Assembly (NCBI GenBank): GCA_934102335.1
Contig: CAKOSP010000004.1
Span: forward strand, 77,748-141,747
From: an uncultured Bacilli bacterium
GTDB lineage: Bacteria; Bacillota_I; Bacilli_A; RF39; UBA660
DNA: 64,000 nucleotides
Direction of reading: 5' to 3'
Shown one piece after another: positions 25,702 through 33,172 of this stretch. Under the pieces are notes generated by a model, which worked only from the letters and a program-made list of their open reading frames with translations, was not told where the DNA came from and ran no database searches. The position numbers were made by a program, and so were the translations under genes. Each line of letters opens with the position of its first letter. Within the stretch, counting starts at the first letter, position 1.

Positions 25702-26085
25702 ATGGCATATAATAGAAGAAAGAAAAAAGTTAAAAGAACTGTTGTTGAAGCTGAAGCACATATTCATTCAACATATAATAATACTATTGTAACTATTTCT
25801 GATAAAGATGGAAATGCAATAAGTTGGTCATCTGCTGGTAGAATTGGTTATAAAGGAAGTAAAAAGAAAACTCCTTTTGCTGCTGGATTAACTGCTGAAG
25901 CTGCTGGTGCTGCTGCTGTAAGTGAAGGTGTGAAAAAAGTAGACGTATATGTTAAAGGTTTAGGACCTGGAAGAGAAAATGCTATTCGTTCACTACAAAC
26001 TGCTGGACTTGAAATTACAAGTATAGTTGATGAAACTCCAGTACCTCATAATGGTTGCCGTCCACCAAAAAGACCAAGAAATTAG
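25702..26085 (+). CDS. rpsK: 30S ribosomal protein S11
   Basis: S11 (127 aa) in the 30S platform. AHIHSTYNNTIVTISD, GYKGSKKKTPFAAG and VPHNGCRPPKRPRN are conserved. Confidence 0.97.
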   Translation: MAYNRRKKKVKRTVVEAEAHIHSTYNNTIVTISDKDGNAISWSSAGRIGYKGSKKKTPFAAGLTAEAAGAAAVSEGVKKVDVYVKGLGPGRENAIRSLQTAGLEITSIVDETPVPHNGCRPPKRPRN

Positions 26086-26109
26086 TTTAAGGAAAGGAAT
26101 GTGTGTACA

Positions 26110-27054
26110 ATGATAAAATTTGAAAAACCAGAATACAAAATAGCAGAGTACATCGAGAGTAATCATTTTGGAAAATTTGAGTTAGATCCTTTAGAAAGAG
26201 GATTTGGAACAACTATTGGAAATGCTTTAAGAAGAGTAATGCTTTCTAGTTTACCTGGAAGTGCAATTACAAGTGTTTGCATTGATGGCGTAATGCACGA
26301 ATTTCAAAAAATTGAAGGTGTTGTTGAAGATGTTACAGCTATAGTTTTAAACTTAAAAAATGTAGTTGTAAAAAATCATTCAAAAGAAGTTAAGACCTTA
26401 AGATTATTTAAAGATACCGAAGGACCAGTTACTGCTGCTGATTTTGAACCAGATGCAGAAGTAGAAATTTTAAATCCTGATAAAGTACTTTGTACTTTAG
26501 TTAGTGGTGGAAAAATTGACATGGAAGTAACAATTAACAACGGAAGAGGATTTGTTGATTCTAAGACTAATAAAGCTAAAATGGGTAATGTTAAAGCTGG
26601 TGTTATTGCTATAGATTCAAATTACTCTCCAATTGAATATGTTAAATATGATGTTACTGATACTCGTGTTGGTCAAAATGAAAATTATGATAAATTAACT
26701 ATGGAAGTTGCTACTGATGGATCTATGACTCCAGAAGAAGCTATGGCTCTTGCAGCAACTATTTTAATAGAACATTTCAATATTGTAGCTGATTTAAATG
26801 CTATAAGTGATATGTCTGGCATAATGCAAGAAAAGAAAGTAGATACAATTACTAAAAAACTTGAAACTCCTATAGAGGAAGTAGAATTCTCAGTACGTGC
26901 TTATAATTGTTTAAAACGTGCTGGTATTCATACTATTCAAGATTTAGTTGACAAAAAAGAAGTAGAAGTTACAAAGATTAGAAACCTAGGAAAGAAATCA
27001 TTAAAAGAAGTTATTGATAAGGTTGCTGAACTTGGACTATCATTTAAGGAGTAG
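26110..27054 (+). CDS. rpoA: RNA polymerase alpha subunit
   Basis: Assembles RNA polymerase through its N-terminal dimerisation domain and contacts UP elements and activators through the C-terminal domain (314 aa). GFGTTIGNALRRVMLSSLPGS and the CTD helix-hairpin-helix (CLKRAGIHTIQDLV, RNLGKKSLKEV) are present. ATG 26110 with AAGGAAAGGA upstream is the start; the GTG at 26101 is too close to that site. Confidence 0.98.
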   Translation: MIKFEKPEYKIAEYIESNHFGKFELDPLERGFGTTIGNALRRVMLSSLPGSAITSVCIDGVMHEFQKIEGVVEDVTAIVLNLKNVVVKNHSKEVKTLRLFKDTEGPVTAADFEPDAEVEILNPDKVLCTLVSGGKIDMEVTINNGRGFVDSKTNKAKMGNVKAGVIAIDSNYSPIEYVKYDVTDTRVGQNENYDKLTMEVATDGSMTPEEAMALAATILIEHFNIVADLNAISDMSGIMQEKKVDTITKKLETPIEEVEFSVRAYNCLKRAGIHTIQDLVDKKEVEVTKIRNLGKKSLKEVIDKVAELGLSFKE

Positions 27055-27059
27055 AGATT

Positions 27060-27401
27060 ATGGCATATAGAAAATTAAATAGAGAAACTAGACAAAGAAG
27101 AAGCATTCTTGCTGGATTAACTAAAAATGTTTTAGAATATGGATATGTAGTAACAACTGAACAAAGAGCTAAAGAAGTTCGTAAATTTGTTGATAAAATG
27201 ATAACTTATGGCAAAAGAGGAACTTTAGTTTCTCGTAGAAAAGCTTTAGCTTTCTTACATAATGATTCAGAATTAGTTGCAAAAGTATTTAATGAACTTG
27301 CAGTTAATTATAAAGATCGTAATGGTGGTTATACAAGAATTATTAAACTTAATGAACGTCGTGGCGATGATGCTTTAGAAGTAAGATTGGAATTAGTATA
27401 G
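27060..27401 (+). CDS. rplQ: 50S ribosomal protein L17
   Basis: Last gene of the ribosomal supercluster (113 aa). RETRQRRSILAGLTKNVLEYG and GGYTRIIKLNERRGDDA are typical. The terminator overlaps its stop codon. Confidence 0.97.
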   Translation: MAYRKLNRETRQRRSILAGLTKNVLEYGYVVTTEQRAKEVRKFVDKMITYGKRGTLVSRRKALAFLHNDSELVAKVFNELAVNYKDRNGGYTRIIKLNERRGDDALEVRLELV

Positions 27402-27420
27402 TTATATCTATACTTTTTTT
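27395..27420 (+). terminator. Terminator of the ribosomal supercluster
   Basis: AGTATAG (27395-27401), loop TTATAT, CTATACT, then a T run. Confidence 0.8.
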
Positions 27421-27424
27421 ATTT

Positions 27425-27453
27425 TTGATATAAAAACAATTCAATTATATAAA
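27425..27453 (+). promoter_or_regulatory. Promoter of parA
   Basis: TTGATA (27425-27430), 17-base spacer, TATAAA (27448-27453), just past the rplQ terminator. Confidence 0.65.
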
Positions 27454-27500
27454 ATTTTATGATAAAATAATAATACGTGTTACATTAAGGAAGTGTTTTT

Positions 27501-28286
27501 ATGGCAAATATAATATCATTAGTTAATCAAAAGGGTGGTGTAGGAAAGACTACTACTAGTATTAATTTATCAGCTGCTTTGGGTCAATATGGTAAAAAAG
27601 TTTTATTAATCGATATGGATCCGCAAAGTAATGCAACTACTGGATTGGGCTTTTCTTCATCAGATTTTAATTATGATATTTATGAAGTTTTAGCGGGAAG
27701 TGTAGATATTACAAAAGCTATAAAAAAGACTAAATTTAAAAATTTAAGTATTATTCCTTCAACATTAAATTTAGCTGGTGTTGATGTAGAGTTTGTTAAA
27801 AAAATGTTGGAAAATTCTGAATTTAGACAAAATGAACAATTAAAAAATGCTTTAAATCAAGTAAGGGATAACTATGATTATATTATAATTGATTGTCAGC
27901 CTTCATTGGGTATTGGTACAATGAATGCTTTAGTTGCAAGTGATTCGGTTATAATACCTGTTCAATGTGAATTTTTTGCTTTGGAAGGTATTACACAGTT
28001 ATTAAATTCTATAATTATGGTTCAATCAAGTATGAATCCTAGTTTAAGAATAGAAGGTGTTTTATTAACTATGCTTGATGGTAGAACTAATATTGGTTTA
28101 GAAGTAATTGAAGAAATTCGTAAATACTTTAAGGACAAAGTATTCAATACAATTATTCCAAGATTAGTAAGATTAGTAGAAGCTCCTTCACATGGTAAAC
28201 CTATAAATGAGTATGATCCAGAATCTAGAGCAACTTTGGCTTATGCAAATTTAGCAAAGGAAGTGATCCAAAGAGATGGAAACTAA
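27501..28286 (+). CDS. parA: Chromosome partitioning ATPase ParA/Soj
   Basis: A deviant-Walker ATPase (261 aa) that works with ParB in origin segregation and, in Bacillus, controls DnaA. The Walker A KGGVGKTTTSINL (residues 11-23) and DMDPQSNATTGLG are typical, as is DYIIIDCQPSLG. It overlaps parB by 11 bases. In Bacillus soj-spo0J lie near oriC, consistent with the surrounding genes. Confidence 0.96.
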   Translation: MANIISLVNQKGGVGKTTTSINLSAALGQYGKKVLLIDMDPQSNATTGLGFSSSDFNYDIYEVLAGSVDITKAIKKTKFKNLSIIPSTLNLAGVDVEFVKKMLENSEFRQNEQLKNALNQVRDNYDYIIIDCQPSLGIGTMNALVASDSVIIPVQCEFFALEGITQLLNSIIMVQSSMNPSLRIEGVLLTMLDGRTNIGLEVIEEIRKYFKDKVFNTIIPRLVRLVEAPSHGKPINEYDPESRATLAYANLAKEVIQRDGN

Positions 28287-29160
28287 AAAACGTGCCTTAG
28301 GGAAAGGATTGGAACAGTTATTTGCGAGTAACGCGATTGATTTTGACAATTTAGAAAATAATATTGTTGAATCAACTCCAGAGAAAGACGTTATGCAAGT
28401 AAATTTGGATGAAATAAGAAGTAATCCATATCAACCTAGAAAGACTTTTAATGAAGATTCATTAAATGAATTAGCAGATTCAATTAAAGAATACGGAATT
28501 GTTCAACCTGTAATTTTGAAAAAAAGTATTAAGGGTTATGAACTAATTGCGGGTGAACGAAGATGCAAGGCAGCTAAAATAGCAGGTTTAAAACAAGTAC
28601 CAGCTATTATAAAAGATTTTACTGATGAAGAAATGATGGAAATTGCTTTGCTTGAAAATATTCAAAGAGAGGATTTAAATCCAATTGATGAAGCTAAAAG
28701 TATTGATTCTATTTTAAAATTGCGTGGTATGACTCAAGAAGAGTTTGCTAAAAAATTTGGTAAAAGTAGAAGTTATATAACTAATTTGTTGGGTATTTTA
28801 CGTTTGCCAGACTCTGTAAAAAAATTAGTTGAAAATGGGTCTTTATCTATGAGTCATGCAAGGGTTTTAAGTAAAATTGAAGATGAAGAAAAAATTTTAG
28901 TTTTAGCTGAAAGAATTATAAAAGAAAATTTGAATGTTAGAGAAGTAGAAAAGTTAGCTAGTTCTAAGGCTAAAGTAAAAGAATTAAAACCTGATAAACT
29001 TGCTAGTGTAGCAAAATATAATATGTTTCAAAACATTATGAGTGATAAATTAAATGAAAATGTAAAAATTACTAAAAATAAAATTGAAATATATTTTGAT
29101 GGTGACCAAGATTTAGAAAGAATATTAAAATTACTTGATATAAAGGTAGAGGATGAGTAG
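28276..29160 (+). CDS. parB: Chromosome partitioning protein ParB/Spo0J
   Basis: A CTP-dependent DNA clamp (294 aa) that loads at parS and recruits SMC. It opens KKRALGKGLEQLFAS, has the CTP-binding NPYQPRKTF and GERRCKAAK boxes, ENIQREDLNPIDEA, and a helix-turn-helix (EEFAKKFGKSRSYITNLLGIL). No parS-like palindrome (TGTTTCACGTGAAACA) was seen nearby. It overlaps the next gene by one base. Confidence 0.96.
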   Translation: METKKRALGKGLEQLFASNAIDFDNLENNIVESTPEKDVMQVNLDEIRSNPYQPRKTFNEDSLNELADSIKEYGIVQPVILKKSIKGYELIAGERRCKAAKIAGLKQVPAIIKDFTDEEMMEIALLENIQREDLNPIDEAKSIDSILKLRGMTQEEFAKKFGKSRSYITNLLGILRLPDSVKKLVENGSLSMSHARVLSKIEDEEKILVLAERIIKENLNVREVEKLASSKAKVKELKPDKLASVAKYNMFQNIMSDKLNENVKITKNKIEIYFDGDQDLERILKLLDIKVEDE

Positions 29161-29354
29161 TGGAAAGTGTTTTTAATCTAAACGATAAAGTTATAATGAA
29201 GAAGCCTCATGCTTGTAAGTCTAATTTATGGACTATTACAAGAGTTGGTGTAGATGTAAAAATTAAGTGTGACAACTGTGGTAGAGAAGTAATGCTTGAT
29301 CGTTTAGAATTCATAAAAAAACTTAAGAAGGTGATTTCGAATGAGAAAAACTAA
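29160..29354 (+). CDS. DUF951 zinc-ribbon-like protein
   Basis: A 64-aa protein of the DUF951 family (YyzM type), typically next to parB in Firmicutes. Conserved features are VIMKKPHACKSNLWTITRVGVDVKIKC, CDNCGREVML and a basic tail. Three Cys suggest metal binding. It starts with GTG overlapping the parB stop and runs into the transporter gene by 14 bases. Function unknown. Confidence 0.85.
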   Translation: MESVFNLNDKVIMKKPHACKSNLWTITRVGVDVKIKCDNCGREVMLDRLEFIKKLKKVISNEKN

Positions 29355-30891
29355 ATCTAGTAGAAAAGGTGATAAGCCAAATCTACATCCGGTTATGACC
29401 TATTTGGTTATTATCTTGGGTGTTATTTTAATAAGCTTTTTTTTAAGTGTTTTAAATATACAGGCAACATATAACAGTTATTCAGAAATTACTGAATCTT
29501 ATGCTCCGACAACAGAAGCAGTGAAGTCATTATTTAATTTAAGTGGGTTAAAATTTATATTTACAAATACTGTTTCTAATTTTGCTAATTTTACAGTATT
29601 ATCAAATTTAATCATAATACTTATTGGGATTGGTGTGATGGAATATAGCGGTTTTCTAAAAACCTTGGTGCTTTTATTTACAAAAAAAGCAAAAAAAACC
29701 ACTGTTACTTTTTGGTTGGTATTTTTATGTATGATCTCTAGTATCATTGGTGATTTACCATACATAGTAATGATTCCTTTATCAGCATTAATATTTAAAC
29801 ATGGTAAAAGAAATCCTTTGATTGGTATGGTGGCTTCCTATGCAGCTTTAACTTGTGGAAGTGCATTTTCAATTTTGTTCACTAGTGTTGATTCTTCTTT
29901 GCTGAGTTTAAGCGTTCTTAATGCGGGAGTTATTGATACTTCATATAATATGTCAACTTTTGCATTTCTTTTGATAAATACTTTAATAATTGTTATTGCT
30001 TCAATTTTTATCACTAAAATTACTGAAGATGTTGTAGCAAAAAAATTACCAAAATATGAATTTGAAGAAACTGATGTTAATGATGAAATAATTACAAAGA
30101 AACAATTAAAAGGGTTATTATATGCTGGCAGTATTTGTTTTATTTATTTGTTAATAGTAATTTACAACATTATTCCTGGCTTACCTTTTTCAGGTAACTT
30201 ACTTGATAAAACTCAAGTTTTGTATATTGACAAGTTATTTAGTTATGAGTCATTTTTCTCTAATGGATTTGTCTTTATTATAACAATGTTATTTATATTA
30301 GCTGGATTATTTTATGGAATTGGTGCTAAAACAATAAAGGATAACAAGAGCTTTTCTGATAGTTTAGGTTTTTCTTTGAATGGTATAGGAAAAGTATTAG
30401 TATTAATTTTTATGTCTTCGACATTTATAAGTATATTTAAACAAACTAATATAGGGCCTACTATTGTTGCTTCTTTAACAAATTTAATTGGAGTATCAAA
30501 GTTTGGTGGCTTTGCTTTAGTATTACTTTTATTTATTTCAAGCGTAATATCTACTATTTTTGTTCCTTCATCTTTAAGTAAGTGGACTACCATGGCTAGT
30601 GTTGTTGTTCCAACTTTTATGAATGCTGGTTTAAGTCCAGAATTTGCTCAATTTGTGTTTAGATTAGGCGAATCTGTAACAATGGGAATAACTCCATTAT
30701 TAGCGTATTTTGTTATTTATTTAGCATATGTTGAACAGTATAATAAAAATGAAAAGCCAATTAAATTTATTGATGTTATTAAATGGCAAATTCCATATGT
30801 TGTTTTTATGCTTTTATTATCAATAATTATTTTAGTAATTTTTTATCTACTTAATATTCCATTAGGAATTGGTGGATATGTGTCTTTATAG
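29341..30891 (+). CDS. AbgT-family transporter
   Basis: A polytopic membrane protein (516 aa, about 11-12 helices) of the AbgT family, which includes p-aminobenzoyl-glutamate importers and proton-coupled drug exporters. Key stretches are GIGVMEYSGFLKTLV, SSIIGDLPYIVMIPLSALIF and SSLSKWTTMASVVVPTFMNAGLSP followed by FVFRLGESVTMGITPLLAY. An extracytoplasmic loop of about 45 residues follows the first helix. Substrate unknown. The place between parB/DUF951 and ychF is unusual for such a gene. Confidence 0.8.
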   Translation: MRKTKSSRKGDKPNLHPVMTYLVIILGVILISFFLSVLNIQATYNSYSEITESYAPTTEAVKSLFNLSGLKFIFTNTVSNFANFTVLSNLIIILIGIGVMEYSGFLKTLVLLFTKKAKKTTVTFWLVFLCMISSIIGDLPYIVMIPLSALIFKHGKRNPLIGMVASYAALTCGSAFSILFTSVDSSLLSLSVLNAGVIDTSYNMSTFAFLLINTLIIVIASIFITKITEDVVAKKLPKYEFEETDVNDEIITKKQLKGLLYAGSICFIYLLIVIYNIIPGLPFSGNLLDKTQVLYIDKLFSYESFFSNGFVFIITMLFILAGLFYGIGAKTIKDNKSFSDSLGFSLNGIGKVLVLIFMSSTFISIFKQTNIGPTIVASLTNLIGVSKFGGFALVLLLFISSVISTIFVPSSLSKWTTMASVVVPTFMNAGLSPEFAQFVFRLGESVTMGITPLLAYFVIYLAYVEQYNKNEKPIKFIDVIKWQIPYVVFMLLLSIIILVIFYLLNIPLGIGGYVSL

Positions 30892-30899
30892 GAGGGTTT

Positions 30900-32000
30900 A
30901 TGTCACTTAAAGCTGGTATAGTAGGTTTGCCAAATGTTGGAAAATCTACATTATTTAACGCTATTACAAAAAAAAATATTTTAGCAGCAAATTATCCATT
31001 TGCTACTATAGAACCGAATGTGGGCGTAGTATTAGTTGAAGATCCAAGATTGGAATTTTTAAATAATTTATATAATCCAAAAAGCTTAGTTCCAACATCT
31101 TTTGAATTTATTGACATTGCTGGTTTAGTTGAGGGAGCATCTAGTGGTGAGGGTTTAGGAAATAAATTTTTATCACACATTAGAAACGTTGATGCTATAG
31201 TTGAGGTAGTTAGATGTTTTGATGATAAAAATATTACTCATGTTACCGGTTCAACTGATCCTATTCGTGATATTGAAATAATAAATGTTGAACTAGTATT
31301 ATCAGATTTAGAAATTGCTCAGAATAGAATAGATAAAATTCAAAAGAAAGCTGAAACTACTAAAGACAAGGATGCTGTCGCAGAATTTAATGTACTTACT
31401 AAAGTTAAAGATAATTTACTTAAAAATAATGCTTTGCGAAATGTTTCATTTACTAAAGAAGAATTAGAAATTATAAAAAATTTTAATTTTATAACATTAA
31501 TGCCAATTATATATGTAGCTAATACTGATGAGGAAACGTTAGTTACTAAAGATAACGATTATACTATTAAAGTGAAAGAATATGCTCAAAAAGAAGGATC
31601 TGGAGTAATTGTAATGTGTGCAAAATTGGAATCTGAATTAGCATCATTAGATACTTTAGAAAAAAAAGAATTTTTAAAAGGAATTGGTGTTGATAATTCT
31701 GAATTAGATAATTTAATTTTAGAAACATATAATTTATTAGGATTAGCTACATTTTTTACCGCTGGGTCTGATGAGGTTAGAGCGTGGACGTTTAAAAAGG
31801 GCATGTTTGCTCCTGAATGTGCAGGAATAATTCATAGTGATTTTGAAAGAGGATTTATAAAGGCCGAAATAATGTCTTATGATGATCTTTATAATCTAGG
31901 TGATGAAAAAAAGGTACAAGAAGCTGGTAAACTTAGACTTGAAGGTAAGAATTATGTAATGCAAGATGGAGACATATGTTATTTTAGATTTAATGTTTAA
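30900..32000 (+). CDS. ychF: Ribosome-associated ATPase YchF/OLA1
   Basis: Obg-family translational regulator (366 aa; also called EngD) that prefers ATP. The P-loop GLPNVGKSTLFNA, DIAGLVEGASSGEGLGNKFL and the C-terminal TGS domain (FTAGSDEVRAWTF, FERGFIKAEI) are intact. In Bacillus yyaF precedes rpsF-ssb-rpsR exactly as here. Confidence 0.96.
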   Translation: MSLKAGIVGLPNVGKSTLFNAITKKNILAANYPFATIEPNVGVVLVEDPRLEFLNNLYNPKSLVPTSFEFIDIAGLVEGASSGEGLGNKFLSHIRNVDAIVEVVRCFDDKNITHVTGSTDPIRDIEIINVELVLSDLEIAQNRIDKIQKKAETTKDKDAVAEFNVLTKVKDNLLKNNALRNVSFTKEELEIIKNFNFITLMPIIYVANTDEETLVTKDNDYTIKVKEYAQKEGSGVIVMCAKLESELASLDTLEKKEFLKGIGVDNSELDNLILETYNLLGLATFFTAGSDEVRAWTFKKGMFAPECAGIIHSDFERGFIKAEIMSYDDLYNLGDEKKVQEAGKLRLEGKNYVMQDGDICYFRFNV

Positions 32001-32030
32001 AAACAAAGTTATTATTTACTTTGTTTTTTC
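32001..32030 (+). terminator. Terminator of ychF
   Basis: A perfect 9-bp stem, AAACAAAGT (32001-32009) with ACTTTGTTT (32018-32026), then a T run. The same DNA probably includes the -35 region of the rpsF promoter. Confidence 0.85.
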
Positions 32031-32037
32031 TTTTTGG

Positions 32038-32043
32038 TATAAT
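32038..32043 (+). promoter_or_regulatory. -10 element of the rpsF operon
   Basis: A perfect TATAAT lies right after the ychF terminator. TTTACT at 32015 is the best -35 candidate (17 bases upstream). Confidence 0.6.
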
Positions 32044-32110
32044 AACTTGCGAGTAAAGAAATTGCTCCTTGCTTTGTTAATACAAAGCCATAAGACCACG
32101 AGGAGGTGAA
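32044..32110 (+). promoter_or_regulatory. rpsF leader, candidate S6:S18 autoregulatory element
   Basis: The leader folds into a compact element. GCTTTGT (32071-32077) pairs with ACAAAGC (32082-32088) around TAAT, and outside it CTCCT (32065-32069) pairs with AGGAG (32101-32105), which is the rpsF Shine-Dalgarno site. The unpaired side between them contains CATAAGACCACG. Known rpsF leaders in bacteria bind the S6:S18 complex; this fold fits the same purpose, but the exact motif was not confirmed. Confidence 0.6.
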
Positions 32111-32113
32111 ATG

Positions 32114-32401
32114 ATGACTAAATATGAAATTATGTTTATCGTTAAAACAACTATGGAAGATGATGAAATTAAGAAAACTGCAGAAACTGTTAAAGGTTTA
32201 ATTTCAGGTGATTCTAAAGTAATCGAATTCAAAGATTTAGGCAAGAAAAAATTAGCTTATCCAATTAATAAAGAAGTTGGCGGTAATTATTTTTTAATGA
32301 TTGTTGAAGCTAGTCATGATGTAATTAGTGAATTTGATCGTAAAATTAAAATTAACGAAAATATTATTAGACATTTAATTTTAAAATTAGATGAAGAATA
32401 G
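32114..32401 (+). CDS. rpsF: 30S ribosomal protein S6
   Basis: S6 (95 aa) binds S18 in the 30S platform. YEIMFIVKT, DLGKKKLAYPINKEVGGNYF and NIIRHLILKL are typical. ATG 32114 is 7 bases from GGAGG, better than the ATG at 32111. First gene of rpsF-ssb-rpsR. Confidence 0.96.
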   Translation: MTKYEIMFIVKTTMEDDEIKKTAETVKGLISGDSKVIEFKDLGKKKLAYPINKEVGGNYFLMIVEASHDVISEFDRKIKINENIIRHLILKLDEE

Positions 32402-32409
32402 GAGTTTTT

Positions 32410-32871
32410 ATGAATAGAGTTATATTAACAGGACGTTTAACAAGAGATCCAGAATCTAGAGCTACTTCTAGTGCTACTGAAGTTGTGAGATTTTCATTAG
32501 CATGCCAAGGTGACTTCGTTAATAGAAATACTGGTGAAAGACAAGTTGAGTTTATTAACTGTGTTGCATTTGGTCAATTAGGAACTACAATAAGTAAGTA
32601 TTGTTCTAAAGGTTCTTTAGTTGGAGTTACTGGTAGAATTAGAAATAGTAGTTATGATGCCAAAGATGGAACTAAAAGATATACTACTGATGTAATTGTT
32701 GAACAATTAGAATTTTTAGGTTCTAGAGCTAATAGTAATGATGCATCATCTATGCCAACTAATCCAACTGAGGTAAGTTCTCCTAGTGTTGAAACGACTG
32801 ATATAACTGAAGATCCATATAAAGATTTTGGTGATGAAATTACTTTAAGTAGTGATGATTTACCTTTTTAA
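32410..32871 (+). CDS. ssb: Single-stranded DNA-binding protein
   Basis: OB-fold protein (153 aa) that coats single-stranded DNA in replication and repair. MNRVILTGRLTRDPE, FSLACQG, EFINCVAFGQLG and VTGRIRNSSYDAKDG are conserved. The flexible tail ends SDDLPF, the partner-binding acidic tip. It sits between rpsF and rpsR, the standard order. Confidence 0.96.
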   Translation: MNRVILTGRLTRDPESRATSSATEVVRFSLACQGDFVNRNTGERQVEFINCVAFGQLGTTISKYCSKGSLVGVTGRIRNSSYDAKDGTKRYTTDVIVEQLEFLGSRANSNDASSMPTNPTEVSSPSVETTDITEDPYKDFGDEITLSSDDLPF

Positions 32872-32882
32872 AGGAGGAAATA

Positions 32883-33098
32883 ATGGCAGAATTTTATCGT
32901 AAAAAGAAAAAAATATGTCAAATGTGTGCTGGAAAAAGCGTAGATTATAAAGATGTTATGATTATTAATAAATATATTAATGAAAAAGGCAAGATTTTAC
33001 CTAGAAGAATGACAGGTGCTTGCGCAAAACATCAAAGACATATTGCAAATCAAGTTAAATATGCTAGATTTATGGCATTAATACCATTTACAAGATAA
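32883..33098 (+). CDS. rpsR: 30S ribosomal protein S18
   Basis: S18 (71 aa), partner of S6. YKDVMIINKYINEKGKILPRRMTGACAKHQRHI is nearly consensus. CQMC and C near the N-terminus form a Cys-containing form of the protein. The terminator overlaps its stop. Confidence 0.95.
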   Translation: MAEFYRKKKKICQMCAGKSVDYKDVMIINKYINEKGKILPRRMTGACAKHQRHIANQVKYARFMALIPFTR

Positions 33099-33113
33099 AT
33101 GGTATTTTTTTTT
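33081..33113 (+). terminator. Terminator of rpsF-ssb-rpsR
   Basis: ATACCATTTA (33081-33090) and TAAATGGTAT (33096-33105) form a perfect 10-bp stem, then eight or more T. Confidence 0.9.
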
Positions 33114-33120
33114 AGCACTA

Positions 33121-33149
33121 TTGATTTATTTTAGTTTGTCTTGTATAAT
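33121..33149 (+). promoter_or_regulatory. Promoter of the large surface protein gene
   Basis: TTGATT (33121-33126), 17-base spacer, TATAAT (33144-33149). Confidence 0.7.
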
Positions 33150-33172
33150 TATAAGAGAATAGTGGGATGCTA

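Noticed and set aside
27395..29160. Search for parS around parA and parB.
   Set aside because: No TGTTTCACGTGAAACA-like palindrome was found; the ACGTG near 27476 is too short to count.
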